Source: an uncultured Faecalibacterium sp. (lineage in GTDB: Bacteria; Bacillota; Clostridia; Oscillospirales; Ruminococcaceae). Taken from it: DNA of 59,370 nucleotides. The DNA is taken from the NCBI GenBank assembly GCA_934512105.1, contig CAKSWQ010000010.1, positions 1-59,370 on the forward strand. The letters run 5' to 3'. The position numbers were made by a program, and so were the translations under genes. Shown piece after piece: positions 1 through 8,753 of this stretch. The notes under the pieces were generated by a model. The model was not told the DNA's origin. It did not search any database and saw nothing but the letters and a program-made list of their open reading frames with translations. The stretch's first letter is position 1, and each line of letters starts with the position of its first letter.

Positions 1-1125
1 GGCTTTGACCTGCCCCAGACCAAGGCACTGGTCAAAAAGGCGCTGACCGAGATGGGCTACACCCCGCAGGACTGCGGCAAGTGCGGCGTGGTGGCGCTTG
101 CAGGCGGCAAACGCCCCGGCAAGGTGATCCTGCTGCGCGGCGATATGGACGCGCTGCCCCTGCAGGAGGAATCCGGCGAGGAGTTTTCCTCTGAGCTGCC
201 CGGCAAGATGCACGGCTGCGGCCACGATATGCACACCGCCATGGTGCTGGGTGCGGCCAAACTGCTCAAGGAGCACGAGGACGAGATCGAGGGCACGGTA
301 AAGCTGGAGTTCCAGCCCGCAGAGGAGATCTTTCAGGGCTCGCTGGACATGATAAACAGCGGCCTGCTGGAAAATCCCAAGGTGGACGCAGCAGTCATGT
401 TCCATGTGCTGGCCGGAATGCCCCTGCCCGCCGGGATGGTGCTGGTACCGGGCGGCGGCATCACCATGGCCAGCTGCGAGCAGTACCACATCGTTGTGCA
501 CGGCAAGGGCGGCCACGGCTCCATGCCCAACGCCTGCATCGACCCCATCACCGCAGCGGCGCACATCCACATTGCCCTGCAGGAGATCAACAGCCGCGAG
601 CTGGACCCCGCAGGCTTCGGCGTGTTCACCACCGGTCGGTTCGAGGCAGGCAAGGCCTCCAACGTCATCCCGGATTCTGCCGATATGTGGGGCACCATCC
701 GCACCGTGGACCCGGAGCAGAAGGTCAGCGCCCTCATCCACCAGCGCATGACCGAAATTGCGCAGGGCGTAGCCGCCGCCTACCGCTGCACCGCCGAGGT
801 GGAGTTCAGCGATTACTGCCCCTGCATGGTGGTGGACACCCCGCTGGCAGGCAACGCCCTGACCTATATGACCGAGCTGCTGGGCAAGGGCGCTATGGAT
901 ATGACCCCGCTCACCGGCGGCAAGCCCGGCGGCGGCAGCGAGGATTTTGCCTTCGTCAGCCATGAAGTGCCCACCGTGAGTATGTTCTTAGCCGCAGGCA
1001 ACGCCAAGGAGGGCTACACCTACGGTCAGCACCACCCCAAGGTGCGCTTTGACGACAGCATCCTGTACCGCGGCACGGCGGCCTACACCTATATGGCGCT
1101 GCGCTGGCTGGCAGAGCACCAGTAA
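1..1125 (+). CDS. M20 family amidohydrolase (5' end outside window)
   Basis: The reading frame is open from base 1, so the N-terminus lies upstream of the window; the first ATG at 52 is internal. The protein has the M20D (HipO/IAA-amino-acid hydrolase-like) metal-site pattern: RGDMDALP, then GCGHDMHTA, PAEE, and a late HHPKVRFDD. The dimerisation lid is seen around GKGGHGSMP. This family removes acyl groups from N-acyl amino acids or related amides in the cytoplasm; the substrate cannot be read from sequence. glpP begins 35 bases after the stop, so the two are probably co-transcribed, but no functional link to glycerol metabolism is evident. Family assignment is firm, substrate unknown. Confidence 0.9.
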   Translation, partial: GFDLPQTKALVKKALTEMGYTPQDCGKCGVVALAGGKRPGKVILLRGDMDALPLQEESGEEFSSELPGKMHGCGHDMHTAMVLGAAKLLKEHEDEIEGTVKLEFQPAEEIFQGSLDMINSGLLENPKVDAAVMFHVLAGMPLPAGMVLVPGGGITMASCEQYHIVVHGKGGHGSMPNACIDPITAAAHIHIALQEINSRELDPAGFGVFTTGRFEAGKASNVIPDSADMWGTIRTVDPEQKVSALIHQRMTEIAQGVAAAYRCTAEVEFSDYCPCMVVDTPLAGNALTYMTELLGKGAMDMTPLTGGKPGGGSEDFAFVSHEVPTVSMFLAAGNAKEGYTYGQHHPKVRFDDSILYRGTAAYTYMALRWLAEHQ

Positions 1126-1160
1126 AATTGACCCACAGAACGCCGGGCAGGAGGAAAAGC

Positions 1161-1727
1161 ATGAAGCAGGAGCTGATGGATGCCATTCAGGAAACGCCGG
1201 TCATTGCGGCCGTCAAGGACGATGCCGGGCTTTGCAGTGCGCTGACCAACGAGAATATCCGGGTGGTATTTGTGCTATATGGAGATATCTGCAATATCGC
1301 CTCCATCGTGCGCCGCATCCACGAGGCCGGGCGCTTTGCCGTGGTGCATGTGGACCTTATTGCCGGGCTGGCGGGCAAGGAAGTTGCAGTGGACTTTATC
1401 CGCAATACCACCGAGGCCGACGGCATCATCTCCACCCGGCAGTCCTTTATCCGCCGCGCCAAGGAGCTGGGTCTGGCCGCCATCCTGCGGGTATTTCTGC
1501 TGGATTCCATCGCACTGGAAAGTCTGGACAAGATCCCCGCAAACCTGCCGGACTGTCTGGATCTTCTGCCCGGCGCTATGCCCAAGATCCTGCGCCGCGT
1601 CTGCGCCAAAGCCACGGTTCCGGTGCTGACCGGCGGACTGATCGCAGACAAGGAGGATGTGATGGCGGCGCTGGAAGCCGGGGCCACCGCTATTTCCACC
1701 ACCAATCAGGCGGTGTGGAATATGTGA
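1161..1727 (+). CDS. glpP: Glycerol-3-phosphate-responsive antiterminator GlpP
   Basis: 188 residues, the normal size for GlpP, a TIM-barrel RNA-binding protein that binds glycerol-3-phosphate and lets polymerase read through leader terminators of glp genes. Family features seen are PVIAAVKD near the start, VHVDLIAGLAGKE, ADGIISTRQSFI, the DLLPGAMPKI segment and a final TGGLIADKEDV. The start at 1161 is chosen because AGGAGG lies 6 bases upstream; an in-frame ATG at 1128 has no ribosome site. It sits immediately upstream of a promoter and intrinsic leader terminator that precede a glycerol-3-phosphate dehydrogenase-like gene, the arrangement known for Bacillus glpP/glpD. Control of that leader is inference from position. 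Confidence 0.93.
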   Translation: MKQELMDAIQETPVIAAVKDDAGLCSALTNENIRVVFVLYGDICNIASIVRRIHEAGRFAVVHVDLIAGLAGKEVAVDFIRNTTEADGIISTRQSFIRRAKELGLAAILRVFLLDSIALESLDKIPANLPDCLDLLPGAMPKILRRVCAKATVPVLTGGLIADKEDVMAALEAGATAISTTNQAVWNM

Positions 1728-1791
1728 CCCGCATTCTGCGCAAAAGCAACCGGTGTTTTTTGTAAGGGTTTCACAAAAAGTGCAAAACACC

Positions 1792-1820
1792 TTGCTTTTT
1801 ATGCAGGGACAGGGTATCAT
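1792..1820 (+). promoter_or_regulatory. Sigma-A promoter of the glp unit
   Basis: TTGCTT at 1792-1797 and TATCAT at 1815-1820 are separated by 17 bases. Transcription would start near 1827 and run into the leader terminator at 1856-1903. Confidence 0.7.
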
Positions 1821-1855
1821 AAGAGCAAACAAGTGCTGTTTGTTTCAAGAGATAT

Positions 1856-1903
1856 GAGCGAAACGGACAAGGGCAATTGCCTTTGTTTGTTTCGCTCTTT
1901 TTT
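1856..1903 (+). terminator. Leader intrinsic terminator, probable GlpP target
   Basis: GAGCGAAAC (1856-1864) pairs with GTTTCGCTC (1889-1897) and six T residues follow. It lies between a promoter and the ribosome site at 1953, so it would stop transcription before the GlpA-like gene. A competing AAACAA/TTGTTT pairing just upstream (about 1827-1843) could form part of an antiterminator. With glpP as the adjacent gene, GlpP plus glycerol-3-phosphate is the likely antitermination signal. Confidence 0.8.
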
Positions 1904-1967
1904 GTACCATCAACAAGACGCCCGGCTCCCGACGGGCCAAGGCAGAACGGACAGGAGGAAAAGAACA

Positions 1968-3413
1968 ATGTATGATATTGCAATCATCGGCTGTGGCGTC
2001 ATCGGTGCCGCTGCCGCCTACGCGCTGTCGCGCTACGACAACAGGGTGGTCATCCTTGAGGCCGAGAACGATGTGGCAGACTGCACTACCAAGGCCAACA
2101 GCGCCATTCTCCACGCAGGCTACGACCCCGCCCCCGGCACCCGCATGGCACGGCTGAATGTGCGCGGCGTAGCGCTGGCCAAGGAGATCTGCGCAAGGCT
2201 GGATGTCTCCTACAAGCAGTGCGGCTCTCTGGTGCTGGCACTTGACGAAAAGGAACTGCCCCACCTGCAGCATCTGTTCGAGAACGGCACCACAAACGGC
2301 GTGCCCGGCATGAAGATCCTTTCCAAGGAAGAGACCCTTGCCATGGAGCCCAACCTCTCCGAGAAGGTCTGCGGCGCACTGTGGGCACCCAGCGCCGCCA
2401 TCGTGAACCCCTGGGAGTACGCGCTGGCTATGACTGAGGTGGCGGTGCGCAACGGTGTGGAACTGCGCCGCAGCTGCAAGGTGACCGATGCCGAGTTCAT
2501 TGAGGGCGGTTACCGCCTGACCGTGCCCGGCGGCACGGTGGAGACCCGCTGCGTCATCAACGCTGCCGGTATCTGGGCGGACAAGGTGCACTCCATGGTG
2601 GAGCCCGCCAACTTCCGCATCATCCCCACCCGGGGCGAGTACTACCTGCTGGACAAGAGCGAGGGCACCCGCGTGAGCCACGTCATCTTCCAGTGCCCCA
2701 ACGCGCTGGGCAAGGGTGTGCTAGTAGCACCCACCGTCCACGGCAACCTGCTCGTCGGCCCCAACGCGGAACCTGTGGAGGGCAACGACACCTCCTGCAC
2801 CAGCAGCGGTCTGGAATTTGTCAAGACCACTGCCCAGCGCAGCGTGCCCAGCATCAACTTTGGCGAGTCCATCCGCAGCTTTGCGGGCGTGCGCGCCAAT
2901 CTGGACGTAGACGACTTTATCATTGGCGAAGAGCCGGAAGCTCCCGGCTGGATCGACTTGGCCGGTATGAAGAGCCCCGGCCTGTCCGCTGCCCCGGCGG
3001 TTGCTGAGGAAGCCGTTGCCATCCTGCAGCAGCGCGGCGTTCTGGGCGCGGAAAAATCCGACTACAAGGACGGCCGCCGCCACATCCGCTTCAAGGAGCT
3101 TTCCGCAGAGGAAAAGGCAGCGCTTGTCAAGGAGCAGCCCGCCTACGGCCGGGTCATCTGCCGCTGCGAGACCATCACTGAGGGCGATATTCTTGCAGCC
3201 CTCCACAGCGAAGTGCCTGCCAACACCATCGATGGCGTCAAACGCCGCGCCGGTGCAGGCATGGGGCGCTGTCAGGGCGGCTTCTGCGGCCCCCGCGTGC
3301 TGGAACTCATCAGCCGTGAACTGGGCATAGACCCCTTGGACATCCTGCAGGACAAGAACGGTTCCAATGTTCTGGTCGGCGAAACGAAGGTAGGAGGAAA
3401 GAGCAATGGTTGA
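1968..3413 (+). CDS. FAD-dependent glycerol-3-phosphate dehydrogenase-like protein (GlpA/LhgO family) with BFD-type iron-sulfur domain
   Basis: 481 residues. The N-terminus has the Rossmann FAD motif IIGCGVIGAAAAY, followed by a DAO-type oxidoreductase domain (to about residue 365). The C-terminal part has a BFD-like [2Fe-2S] pattern: CRCE followed by GMGRCQGGFCGP. It oxidises a 2-hydroxy substrate, by context glycerol-3-phosphate, and passes electrons on through the iron-sulfur domain. The start at 1968 has AGGAGG 9 bases upstream; the longer in-frame ORF from 1833 would cross the leader terminator. It overlaps the next gene by 8 bases, giving a three-gene unit (dehydrogenase, FAD oxidoreductase, DUF1667) that parallels the GlpA-GlpB-GlpC division of labour. 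The exact substrate is inferred from GlpP control. Confidence 0.85.
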   Translation: MYDIAIIGCGVIGAAAAYALSRYDNRVVILEAENDVADCTTKANSAILHAGYDPAPGTRMARLNVRGVALAKEICARLDVSYKQCGSLVLALDEKELPHLQHLFENGTTNGVPGMKILSKEETLAMEPNLSEKVCGALWAPSAAIVNPWEYALAMTEVAVRNGVELRRSCKVTDAEFIEGGYRLTVPGGTVETRCVINAAGIWADKVHSMVEPANFRIIPTRGEYYLLDKSEGTRVSHVIFQCPNALGKGVLVAPTVHGNLLVGPNAEPVEGNDTSCTSSGLEFVKTTAQRSVPSINFGESIRSFAGVRANLDVDDFIIGEEPEAPGWIDLAGMKSPGLSAAPAVAEEAVAILQQRGVLGAEKSDYKDGRRHIRFKELSAEEKAALVKEQPAYGRVICRCETITEGDILAALHSEVPANTIDGVKRRAGAGMGRCQGGFCGPRVLELISRELGIDPLDILQDKNGSNVLVGETKVGGKSNG

Positions 3414-4659
3414 TCTGGTCATTATCGGCGGCGGCCCTGCGGGCCTTGCCGCTGCCTGCAAGGCATGGGAAAGCGGTCTGCGCGACATCCTCATTCTGGA
3501 ACGCGACAAGGAACTGGGCGGCATTCTGAACCAGTGCATCCACAACGGTTTTGGTCTGCACCGCTTTGGCGAGCAGCTGACCGGCCCGGAGTACGCCGGA
3601 CGCTTTATTGAGATGCTCAAGGACACCGGCGTAAAGGTGCAGCTGGACACCATGGTGTTGGAAGTGACCCCGGATAAAAAGGTGCACTGCGTCTCCAAGG
3701 AGTACGGCTACCAGATCATCGAGGCCAAGAGCATCGTGCTGGGCATGGGCTGCCGCGAGCGCACCCGGGGTGCCATCGGCACCCCGGGCACCCGCCCTGC
3801 CGGTGTGTACACCGCCGGTGCCGCACAGCGCTATGTGAACATGGAAGGCTATCTGGTGGGCAAGCGGGTGCTGATCCTCGGCAGCGGCGACATCGGCCTC
3901 ATCATGGCGCGCCGCATGACCCTTGAGGGCGCAAAGGTGCTGGCCTGCGTAGAGGTGATGCCCTACTCCGGCGGTCTGACCCGCAACATCGTGCAGTGCC
4001 TGAATGACTTTGACATCCCCCTGTACCTCTCCCACACCATCGTGGATATTCAGGGCAAGGACCGCGTAGAAAAGGCTATCGTGGCCAAGATCGGCCCCGA
4101 CCGCAAGCCCATCCCCGGCACCGAGATGGAGTTCGATGTGGACACCATTCTGCTGAGCGTGGGCCTGATCCCCGAAAACGAGCTGACCAAGCAGGCCGGC
4201 ATCGAGATGGACCCCCGCACCAAGGGTGCCATCGTGTACGAGAACATGGAAACCAGTATTCCCGGCGTGTTTGCCTGCGGCAACGTGGTGCAGGTGCATG
4301 ATCTGGTGGACTTTGTTTCCGGCGAGAGCGAGCTGGCCGGTGCTGCCGCTGCCAGCTACATCCAGAACGGTCCCGTGACCGAGGGGCGCGTGCTGACTGT
4401 AAAACCCGGTGCAGACCTTGGCTACACCCTGCCGCAGCGCATCCGTCTGGAAGGCGTGGAAAAGAACACCAACGTCTCCTTCCGCGTCCGCCGCATCTGC
4501 GGCAAGAGCACCATCCTTGTCAAGAGCGGTGACACGGTGATCGCACGCTTCAAGCGCGACCGCCTTGCCCCCGGCGAGATGGAGCACATTGCCCTGCCCA
4601 GAGTGCTGCTGGACAGAGCCCCCGTGGACGAAGTGACCATTGAGATCGAGGAGGCATGA
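3406..4659 (+). CDS. NAD(P)/FAD-dependent oxidoreductase, partner of the GlpA-like protein
   Basis: 417 residues with a FAD-binding motif DLVIIGGGPAGLAAA at the N-terminus, a second dinucleotide fold around VLILGSGDIGLIMARRM, and the late FACGNVVQVHDLVDFVSGE segment typical of pyridine-nucleotide-disulfide-type reductases. There is no redox-active CxxxxC pair next to the FAD motif, so it is not a thioredoxin-reductase-like disulfide enzyme. It starts 8 bases inside the preceding gene behind TAGGAGG and is followed at once by a DUF1667 gene. It probably moves electrons between the dehydrogenase and NAD(P) or another carrier; that role is inferred. Confidence 0.85.
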   Translation: MVDLVIIGGGPAGLAAACKAWESGLRDILILERDKELGGILNQCIHNGFGLHRFGEQLTGPEYAGRFIEMLKDTGVKVQLDTMVLEVTPDKKVHCVSKEYGYQIIEAKSIVLGMGCRERTRGAIGTPGTRPAGVYTAGAAQRYVNMEGYLVGKRVLILGSGDIGLIMARRMTLEGAKVLACVEVMPYSGGLTRNIVQCLNDFDIPLYLSHTIVDIQGKDRVEKAIVAKIGPDRKPIPGTEMEFDVDTILLSVGLIPENELTKQAGIEMDPRTKGAIVYENMETSIPGVFACGNVVQVHDLVDFVSGESELAGAAAASYIQNGPVTEGRVLTVKPGADLGYTLPQRIRLEGVEKNTNVSFRVRRICGKSTILVKSGDTVIARFKRDRLAPGEMEHIALPRVLLDRAPVDEVTIEIEEA

Positions 4660-4664
4660 GCGAT

Positions 4665-5012
4665 ATGAAAGAAGTAATTTGCACCTGCTGCCCGCAGGGC
4701 TGCCATCTGCAGGTGGATGAAGCCAACGACTACAAGGTGACCGGCAACGGCTGCCCCAACGGCATCGCCTACGGCAAGGAAGAACTGACCCACCCCACCC
4801 GCATCATTACCAGCACCGTGCGCGCCGAGGGCTGCCTGCACTCCCGCTGCCCGGTCAAGACCTCCAAGCCCGTGCCCAAGGGACAGATGGCCGAGGTGGT
4901 CGCCGCGCTGGACAGCGTGGTGCTGCACGCGCCCATCCATGTGGGCGATGTGGTGCTGCAAAACGTCTGCGGCACCGGGGCTGACATTGTGACCTGCCGC
5001 GATATGGCATAA
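4665..5012 (+). CDS. DUF1667 protein (CxxC-rich, glp-associated)
   Basis: 115 residues from the ATG at 4665. The ATG at 4656 sits only 1 base after GAGGAGG, while 4665 has a 10-base spacing and is preferred. The protein matches the DUF1667/COG3862 pattern: an early CTCCPQGCHL, then GNGCPNG, HSRCPVKT, and a C-terminal GTGADIVTCRD. Clustered cysteines suggest an iron-sulfur or metal site, and the family accompanies GlpA-like and FAD oxidoreductase genes in anaerobic Firmicutes. It is probably the small electron-transfer subunit of the complex; no activity can be read directly. Confidence 0.85.
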   Translation: MKEVICTCCPQGCHLQVDEANDYKVTGNGCPNGIAYGKEELTHPTRIITSTVRAEGCLHSRCPVKTSKPVPKGQMAEVVAALDSVVLHAPIHVGDVVLQNVCGTGADIVTCRDMA

Positions 5013-5036
5013 GTACTCCCCTTTTTACACGAATAA

Positions 5037-5080
5037 GCAAAGCAGCCGCTGCACCTTACCGTGCAGCGGCTGCTTTGTTG
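5037..5080. terminator. Bidirectional intrinsic terminator between glp and mod units
   Basis: An 18-base stem GCAAAGCAGCCGCTGCAC pairs with GTGCAGCGGCTGCTTTGT across a 6-base loop. It lies between the convergent ends of the DUF1667 gene and modC, so it can serve both strands. Confidence 0.8.
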
Positions 5081-5127
5081 TGGAGCCTGTGAAAATGGCC
5101 GGAACGCAGTGCAGGCCATTCATTTTC

Positions 5128-6177
5128 TCAGCCTTTCAGCGGCATAATGCTCTCCGGCGCGGCACACAGATACTGCGGCGCGGCGGGCGCGGCCGAGGAA
5201 AGGCTTTTTTTGCTTATCTTCCACCACAGCTGCGCCGTGCCCTCCGGCGGGGTGCAGATGAGGTTCCAGTCAAAGGGATTCTCACTGGTGGAGACTGCCT
5301 TTACCGGGATGGCGTTGGGCGCATCCGCTGCGCAGGGCGCAAAGTCGTGGGCGCGGATGCCCACAGCGGTGCAGCCTGCCGGGACGGGCAGTGCCAGCCG
5401 CAGGGCGGTGCCCCAGCCGTCCAGCCGGACGGTGTGGCTGTCCAGCGGGGTGCAGGGCAGAATGTTCTTGCAGCCGGTCAGCCGGGCAGCGGCGATACTC
5501 TGCGGGTCGGCAAACACCTCTTTCGTGCTGCCGGTGCGCAGCACCTGCCCCTCGTTCAGCACGATCATTTCTTTGCACAGGCGGTAGGCCTCGTCCCGGT
5601 TGTGTGTCACCAGCAGGGCGGTGCCTGCAAAGTTTGCCAGCAGGCTGCCCACCTCGCCCTCTACCTCTTCCCGCAGATAGCTGTCCAGCGCGCTGAAGGG
5701 CTCGTCCAGCATCAGGATGCGGGGCTTGCCCACCAGAATGCGTGCCAGCGCGACGCGCTGCTGCTGCCCGCCGGAAAGCTGGGCGGGGTAGCGCTTGGCA
5801 AGCGGCTCCAGCCGCATGGCACGCAGCATCTCGGCGCAGGCGGCGCGGCGGGCGGCGGGGTCTTTTTCCGCCTTCAGCCCGCAAAGGACATTCTGCTCCA
5901 CGGTCATGTTGGGGAACAGGGCGTAGTTCTGGAACAGCAGCCCCACGCCCCGCTGCTGCGGCGGCAGATCGATGTGCCTGTCACTGTCAAACAGCACCCG
6001 TCCGTCCAGCACGATGCGTCCGCGGTCCGGTTTTACGATGCCCGCGATGCACCGCAATGTCATGCTTTTGCCGCAGCCGGAAGCGCCCAGCAGGGCGGTG
6101 GAGGTGTTGCCGGCGGTAAAGGCGGCGCGGAGGGTAAAGCCGTCCAGCTTTTTTTCAATGTTAATTTCAAGGCTCAT
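5128..6177 (-). CDS. modC: Molybdate ABC transporter ATP-binding protein ModC
   Basis: 349 residues, normal for ModC. Walker A is [10 protein letters not shown], the signature is [13 protein letters not shown], and Walker B is [13 protein letters not shown], followed by the switch histidine in [10 protein letters not shown]. The last ~100 residues form a TOBE-like substrate-sensing domain. It powers ModB-mediated molybdate (or tungstate) import. The start at 6177 overlaps the modB stop by 4 bases (ATGA); a longer frame running to 6264 lies inside modB and is rejected. It is the last gene of the molybdenum operon and ends at the shared terminator. Confidence 0.95.
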   Translation of the reverse strand: MSLEINIEKKLDGFTLRAAFTAGNTSTALLGASGCGKSMTLRCIAGIVKPDRGRIVLDGRVLFDSDRHIDLPPQQRGVGLLFQNYALFPNMTVEQNVLCGLKAEKDPAARRAACAEMLRAMRLEPLAKRYPAQLSGGQQQRVALARILVGKPRILMLDEPFSALDSYLREEVEGEVGSLLANFAGTALLVTHNRDEAYRLCKEMIVLNEGQVLRTGSTKEVFADPQSIAAARLTGCKNILPCTPLDSHTVRLDGWGTALRLALPVPAGCTAVGIRAHDFAPCAADAPNAIPVKAVSTSENPFDWNLICTPPEGTAQLWWKISKKSLSSAAPAAPQYLCAAPESIMPLKG

Positions 6178-6845
6178 TTCCGGCCACCCGCTTTCTGTTT
6201 TTTCTCCAGCAGGTTCACCGCCAGCAGCACCACCGCCGAAATGGCGATATCCACCAGCACCCACCGCATAGCGCCCAGCTCATCATTGGTACGCCACAGC
6301 TGGTACACCGTAGTGGCGATGGTGGCAGTCTTGCCGGGGGTGTAGCCCGCGATCATGCTGGTAGCGCCGTATTCGCCCAGTGCCCGGGCAAAAGCCAGCA
6401 CCGTGCCTGCCAGAATGCCCTGACGGCAGGCGGGCATCCGCACCCGCCAGAAGATCCATGTATCGGACTGTCCCAGCGTCTGCGCCGACCACGCCAGCGT
6501 TTCGTCAAAACTTTCAAACGCGCCGCGCGCGGTGCGGTACATCAGCGGAAAAGCCACCACGATGGAGGCAAAGATGGCGCTGTACCAGTTCATGACCAGC
6601 TTTACCCCGAACTGCTGCATGAAAAAGATGCCCAGCGGCCGCTTTGCGCCGAAGAGCAGCAGCAGAAAGTAGCCCACCACCGTGGGCGGCAGCACCATGG
6701 GCAGGGTGAGCAGCACATCCAGCACACCCTTGACCACCCGGGGCAGCCGGGCGATATAGTAGGCCGCAAAAATGCCAAGAAAGAACACCGCCGCGCAGCT
6801 GATCAAAGCAATGCGCAGGCTGTTCCACAACGGATACCAGTCCAT
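6174..6845 (-). CDS. modB: Molybdate ABC transporter permease ModB
   Basis: 223 residues with five to six hydrophobic membrane segments. The EAA loop that contacts ModC is seen as ARALGEYGATSMIAG (residues about 150-165), the hallmark of molybdate/sulfate permeases. It forms the membrane channel for molybdate taken from ModA. It lies 10 bases after modA and overlaps modC by 4 bases, so the three transport genes are translationally linked. Family and function are well supported. Confidence 0.95.
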   Translation of the reverse strand: MDWYPLWNSLRIALISCAAVFFLGIFAAYYIARLPRVVKGVLDVLLTLPMVLPPTVVGYFLLLLFGAKRPLGIFFMQQFGVKLVMNWYSAIFASIVVAFPLMYRTARGAFESFDETLAWSAQTLGQSDTWIFWRVRMPACRQGILAGTVLAFARALGEYGATSMIAGYTPGKTATIATTVYQLWRTNDELGAMRWVLVDIAISAVVLLAVNLLEKKQKAGGRK

Positions 6846-6855
6846 GCCTGCTCCT

Positions 6856-7740
6856 TTATACAGCGCTGAAGCCCACGCCCTCGAACACGGTCATGGCCTT
6901 GTCGGTCTGTAAGTAGGCCAGAAATTCCTTGGCAGCCTCGGCGTTGGGGGCGGCCTTCATCACAGCGGCGGGGTAAATGACCTGACCGCACATCTCCTTG
7001 GTGGCCTCGTCCACAGGGGTCAGACCGGCGCTGTATGCATCAGTGCAGTAAACGACACCGGCATCCACGCTGCCCTCGATGACCTGCGTGGTCACCTCCT
7101 TGACGTTGGAGCCGTAGGTGATCACGCCCGCAGCAGCCAGCGCAGCCTCGTCCAGCTGGTAGTAGGCAAGGATTTTCTGGGTGTACTGACCCACGGGCAC
7201 ATCGCTGTTGCCCATGCAGAACAGGATATCCTGTGCCTTCAGGTGCTCGGCCAGTGCGTCAAAGCTGTCAATGCCCTTGTCGCTGCCCTCCGGCACGCAG
7301 AGCACCACCTTGTTCTCCAGCAGGTTCACGCGGCTGTCGGCATCCACAAAGTCAAGGCCGTCCTTGTTCACCTCGGCAGAGGCGGTGATGTCCAGCTGGT
7401 TCATCTGCTTCTGACCGGCAGAGATGAGCAGGTCACAATCCGCGCCCTCCTGAATCTGGGTCTTGAGGGTGCCGGAGGAATCGAAGTTGAAGCGGAAGGT
7501 CACCTCCGGGTGCTCTGCGGTGTAGCTCTCGCCGATAGCGTTCAGCGTCTCGGTGAGGGAGGCGGCGGCAAACACGATCAGCTCCACGCTCTGGGCTGCC
7601 TCCGAGGAAGCAGTGGCAGAGGAAGCCACGGACGATGCTGCGCTGGAAGCAGCACCGCCGCAGGCGGTAAGGGCAGCGGCTGCACCGGCCATACCAGCTG
7701 CGGCCAGAAAGCTCCGGCGGGAAATGCGATGGTTATTCAT
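6856..7740 (-). CDS. modA: Molybdate-binding lipoprotein ModA
   Basis: 294 residues. The signal peptide carries SRRSFLAAAG followed by the lipobox LTAC, so Cys27 is the probable lipid anchor; the twin arginines at residues 8-9 may route it through Tat. A Ser/Ala-rich linker (about 30-48) leads into the binding domain, which begins ELIVFAAASLTETLNAIGE, the ModA pattern whose serines bind the oxyanion. A second typical stretch is GNSDVPVGQYT. It delivers molybdate or tungstate to ModBC at the outer membrane face. The gene is 74 bases downstream of the MOSC-MogA gene in the same operon. Confidence 0.95.
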   Translation of the reverse strand: MNNHRISRRSFLAAAGMAGAAAALTACGGAASSAASSVASSATASSEAAQSVELIVFAAASLTETLNAIGESYTAEHPEVTFRFNFDSSGTLKTQIQEGADCDLLISAGQKQMNQLDITASAEVNKDGLDFVDADSRVNLLENKVVLCVPEGSDKGIDSFDALAEHLKAQDILFCMGNSDVPVGQYTQKILAYYQLDEAALAAAGVITYGSNVKEVTTQVIEGSVDAGVVYCTDAYSAGLTPVDEATKEMCGQVIYPAAVMKAAPNAEAAKEFLAYLQTDKAMTVFEGVGFSAV

Positions 7741-7814
7741 ATCCGTTTCTCCTTACTTCAAGTAAAAAACACTCCATTTCTACGCCCCGTAAAGAAAAAC
7801 AGGGCGGGAAAACC

Positions 7815-8747
7815 TTACTTGCGGGCGCACTCGCCGTCCAGACCCGCGGCAATGCGTACTCCATGCTCCAGGCTTGGCAGGATATACTCCAAGTTCTCCT
7901 GCACCGCCTTGGGGCTGCCAGGCAGATTGACGATCAGGGTCTTGCCGCGCAGCACACTGACACCACGGCTCAGCATCCCGCGCGGGGTGATGCTCAGGCT
8001 GTGGTAGCGCATGGCTTCGGCAATACCGGGGGCGTTGCGGTCGGCCACAGCGCAGGTGGCCTCCGGGGTAATGTCCCGGGGGGAGAAGCCGGTGCCGCCG
8101 GTGGTGAGCACAAGGTTCACCTGACGGCCGTCTGCCATACGGATGAGCTGGGCCTTGAGCGCCTTTGCCTCGTCCGGCAGGATCATGGTCTCCTCCACCA
8201 CATAGCCTGCGGCAGTGAGCATTTCGGCGATCAGCGGGCCGCTTTTATCCTCCCGCTCACCGCGGCTGCCCTTATCGGAAAGGGTAATGACGGCAGCGCG
8301 CAGGGGCGGGTTTTCCAGTGCGGGCAGCAAGGTCACCTCGTCCCCCACACGGATCTGGCCGCCGGTGAGCACCCGGGCGAACACGCCCTCGTGGGGCATG
8401 ATGCACTCGCCGGTCTGCTGCTTGATAACGCAGTCATTGTGGCATTCCTTGCCGATCTGGGTCATTTCCAGCACCACGTCCCCGATGGCGAACCGGCTGG
8501 TCACCGGCAGACTGCGGAAATCGAAGCCCTCAACGACCAGATTTTCGCCAAACGCGCCGTAGTCCACCCAGAGTTTCTTGCGGAAGGCCTCGATCTTTTC
8601 GGCGCTGAGCATACTGACCTGACGGTGCCAGTTGCCGCCGTGGGCGTCCTCCACGATGCCCCACTCCGGGGTCAGGACGGCACTGGGCACCTCGGTCTTT
8701 ACAGTGCCCCGCTTGGGGCTGGTGCAGATTGCCAGAAGCTTACCCAT
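7815..8747 (-). CDS. MOSC domain-MogA fusion protein
   Basis: 310 residues with two domains. Residues about 1-145 are a MOSC domain, with GAFGENL, GD and the conserved cysteine in IGKECHNDC (Cys102). Residues about 150-305 are a MogA/MoaB-type molybdopterin adenylyltransferase, with VITLSDKGSRGEREDKSG, TTGGTGFSPRD and NLPGSPKA. MogA adenylylates molybdopterin before metal insertion; MOSC domains handle sulfur or Moco transfer. It therefore supplies the MogA step of the operon. The start has a weak upstream ribosome site; moaA ends 6 bases before it, so coupling is likely. The fusion order is known in Clostridia. Confidence 0.92.
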   Translation of the reverse strand: MGKLLAICTSPKRGTVKTEVPSAVLTPEWGIVEDAHGGNWHRQVSMLSAEKIEAFRKKLWVDYGAFGENLVVEGFDFRSLPVTSRFAIGDVVLEMTQIGKECHNDCVIKQQTGECIMPHEGVFARVLTGGQIRVGDEVTLLPALENPPLRAAVITLSDKGSRGEREDKSGPLIAEMLTAAGYVVEETMILPDEAKALKAQLIRMADGRQVNLVLTTGGTGFSPRDITPEATCAVADRNAPGIAEAMRYHSLSITPRGMLSRGVSVLRGKTLIVNLPGSPKAVQENLEYILPSLEHGVRIAAGLDGECARK

Positions 8748-8753
8748 ACTTCT

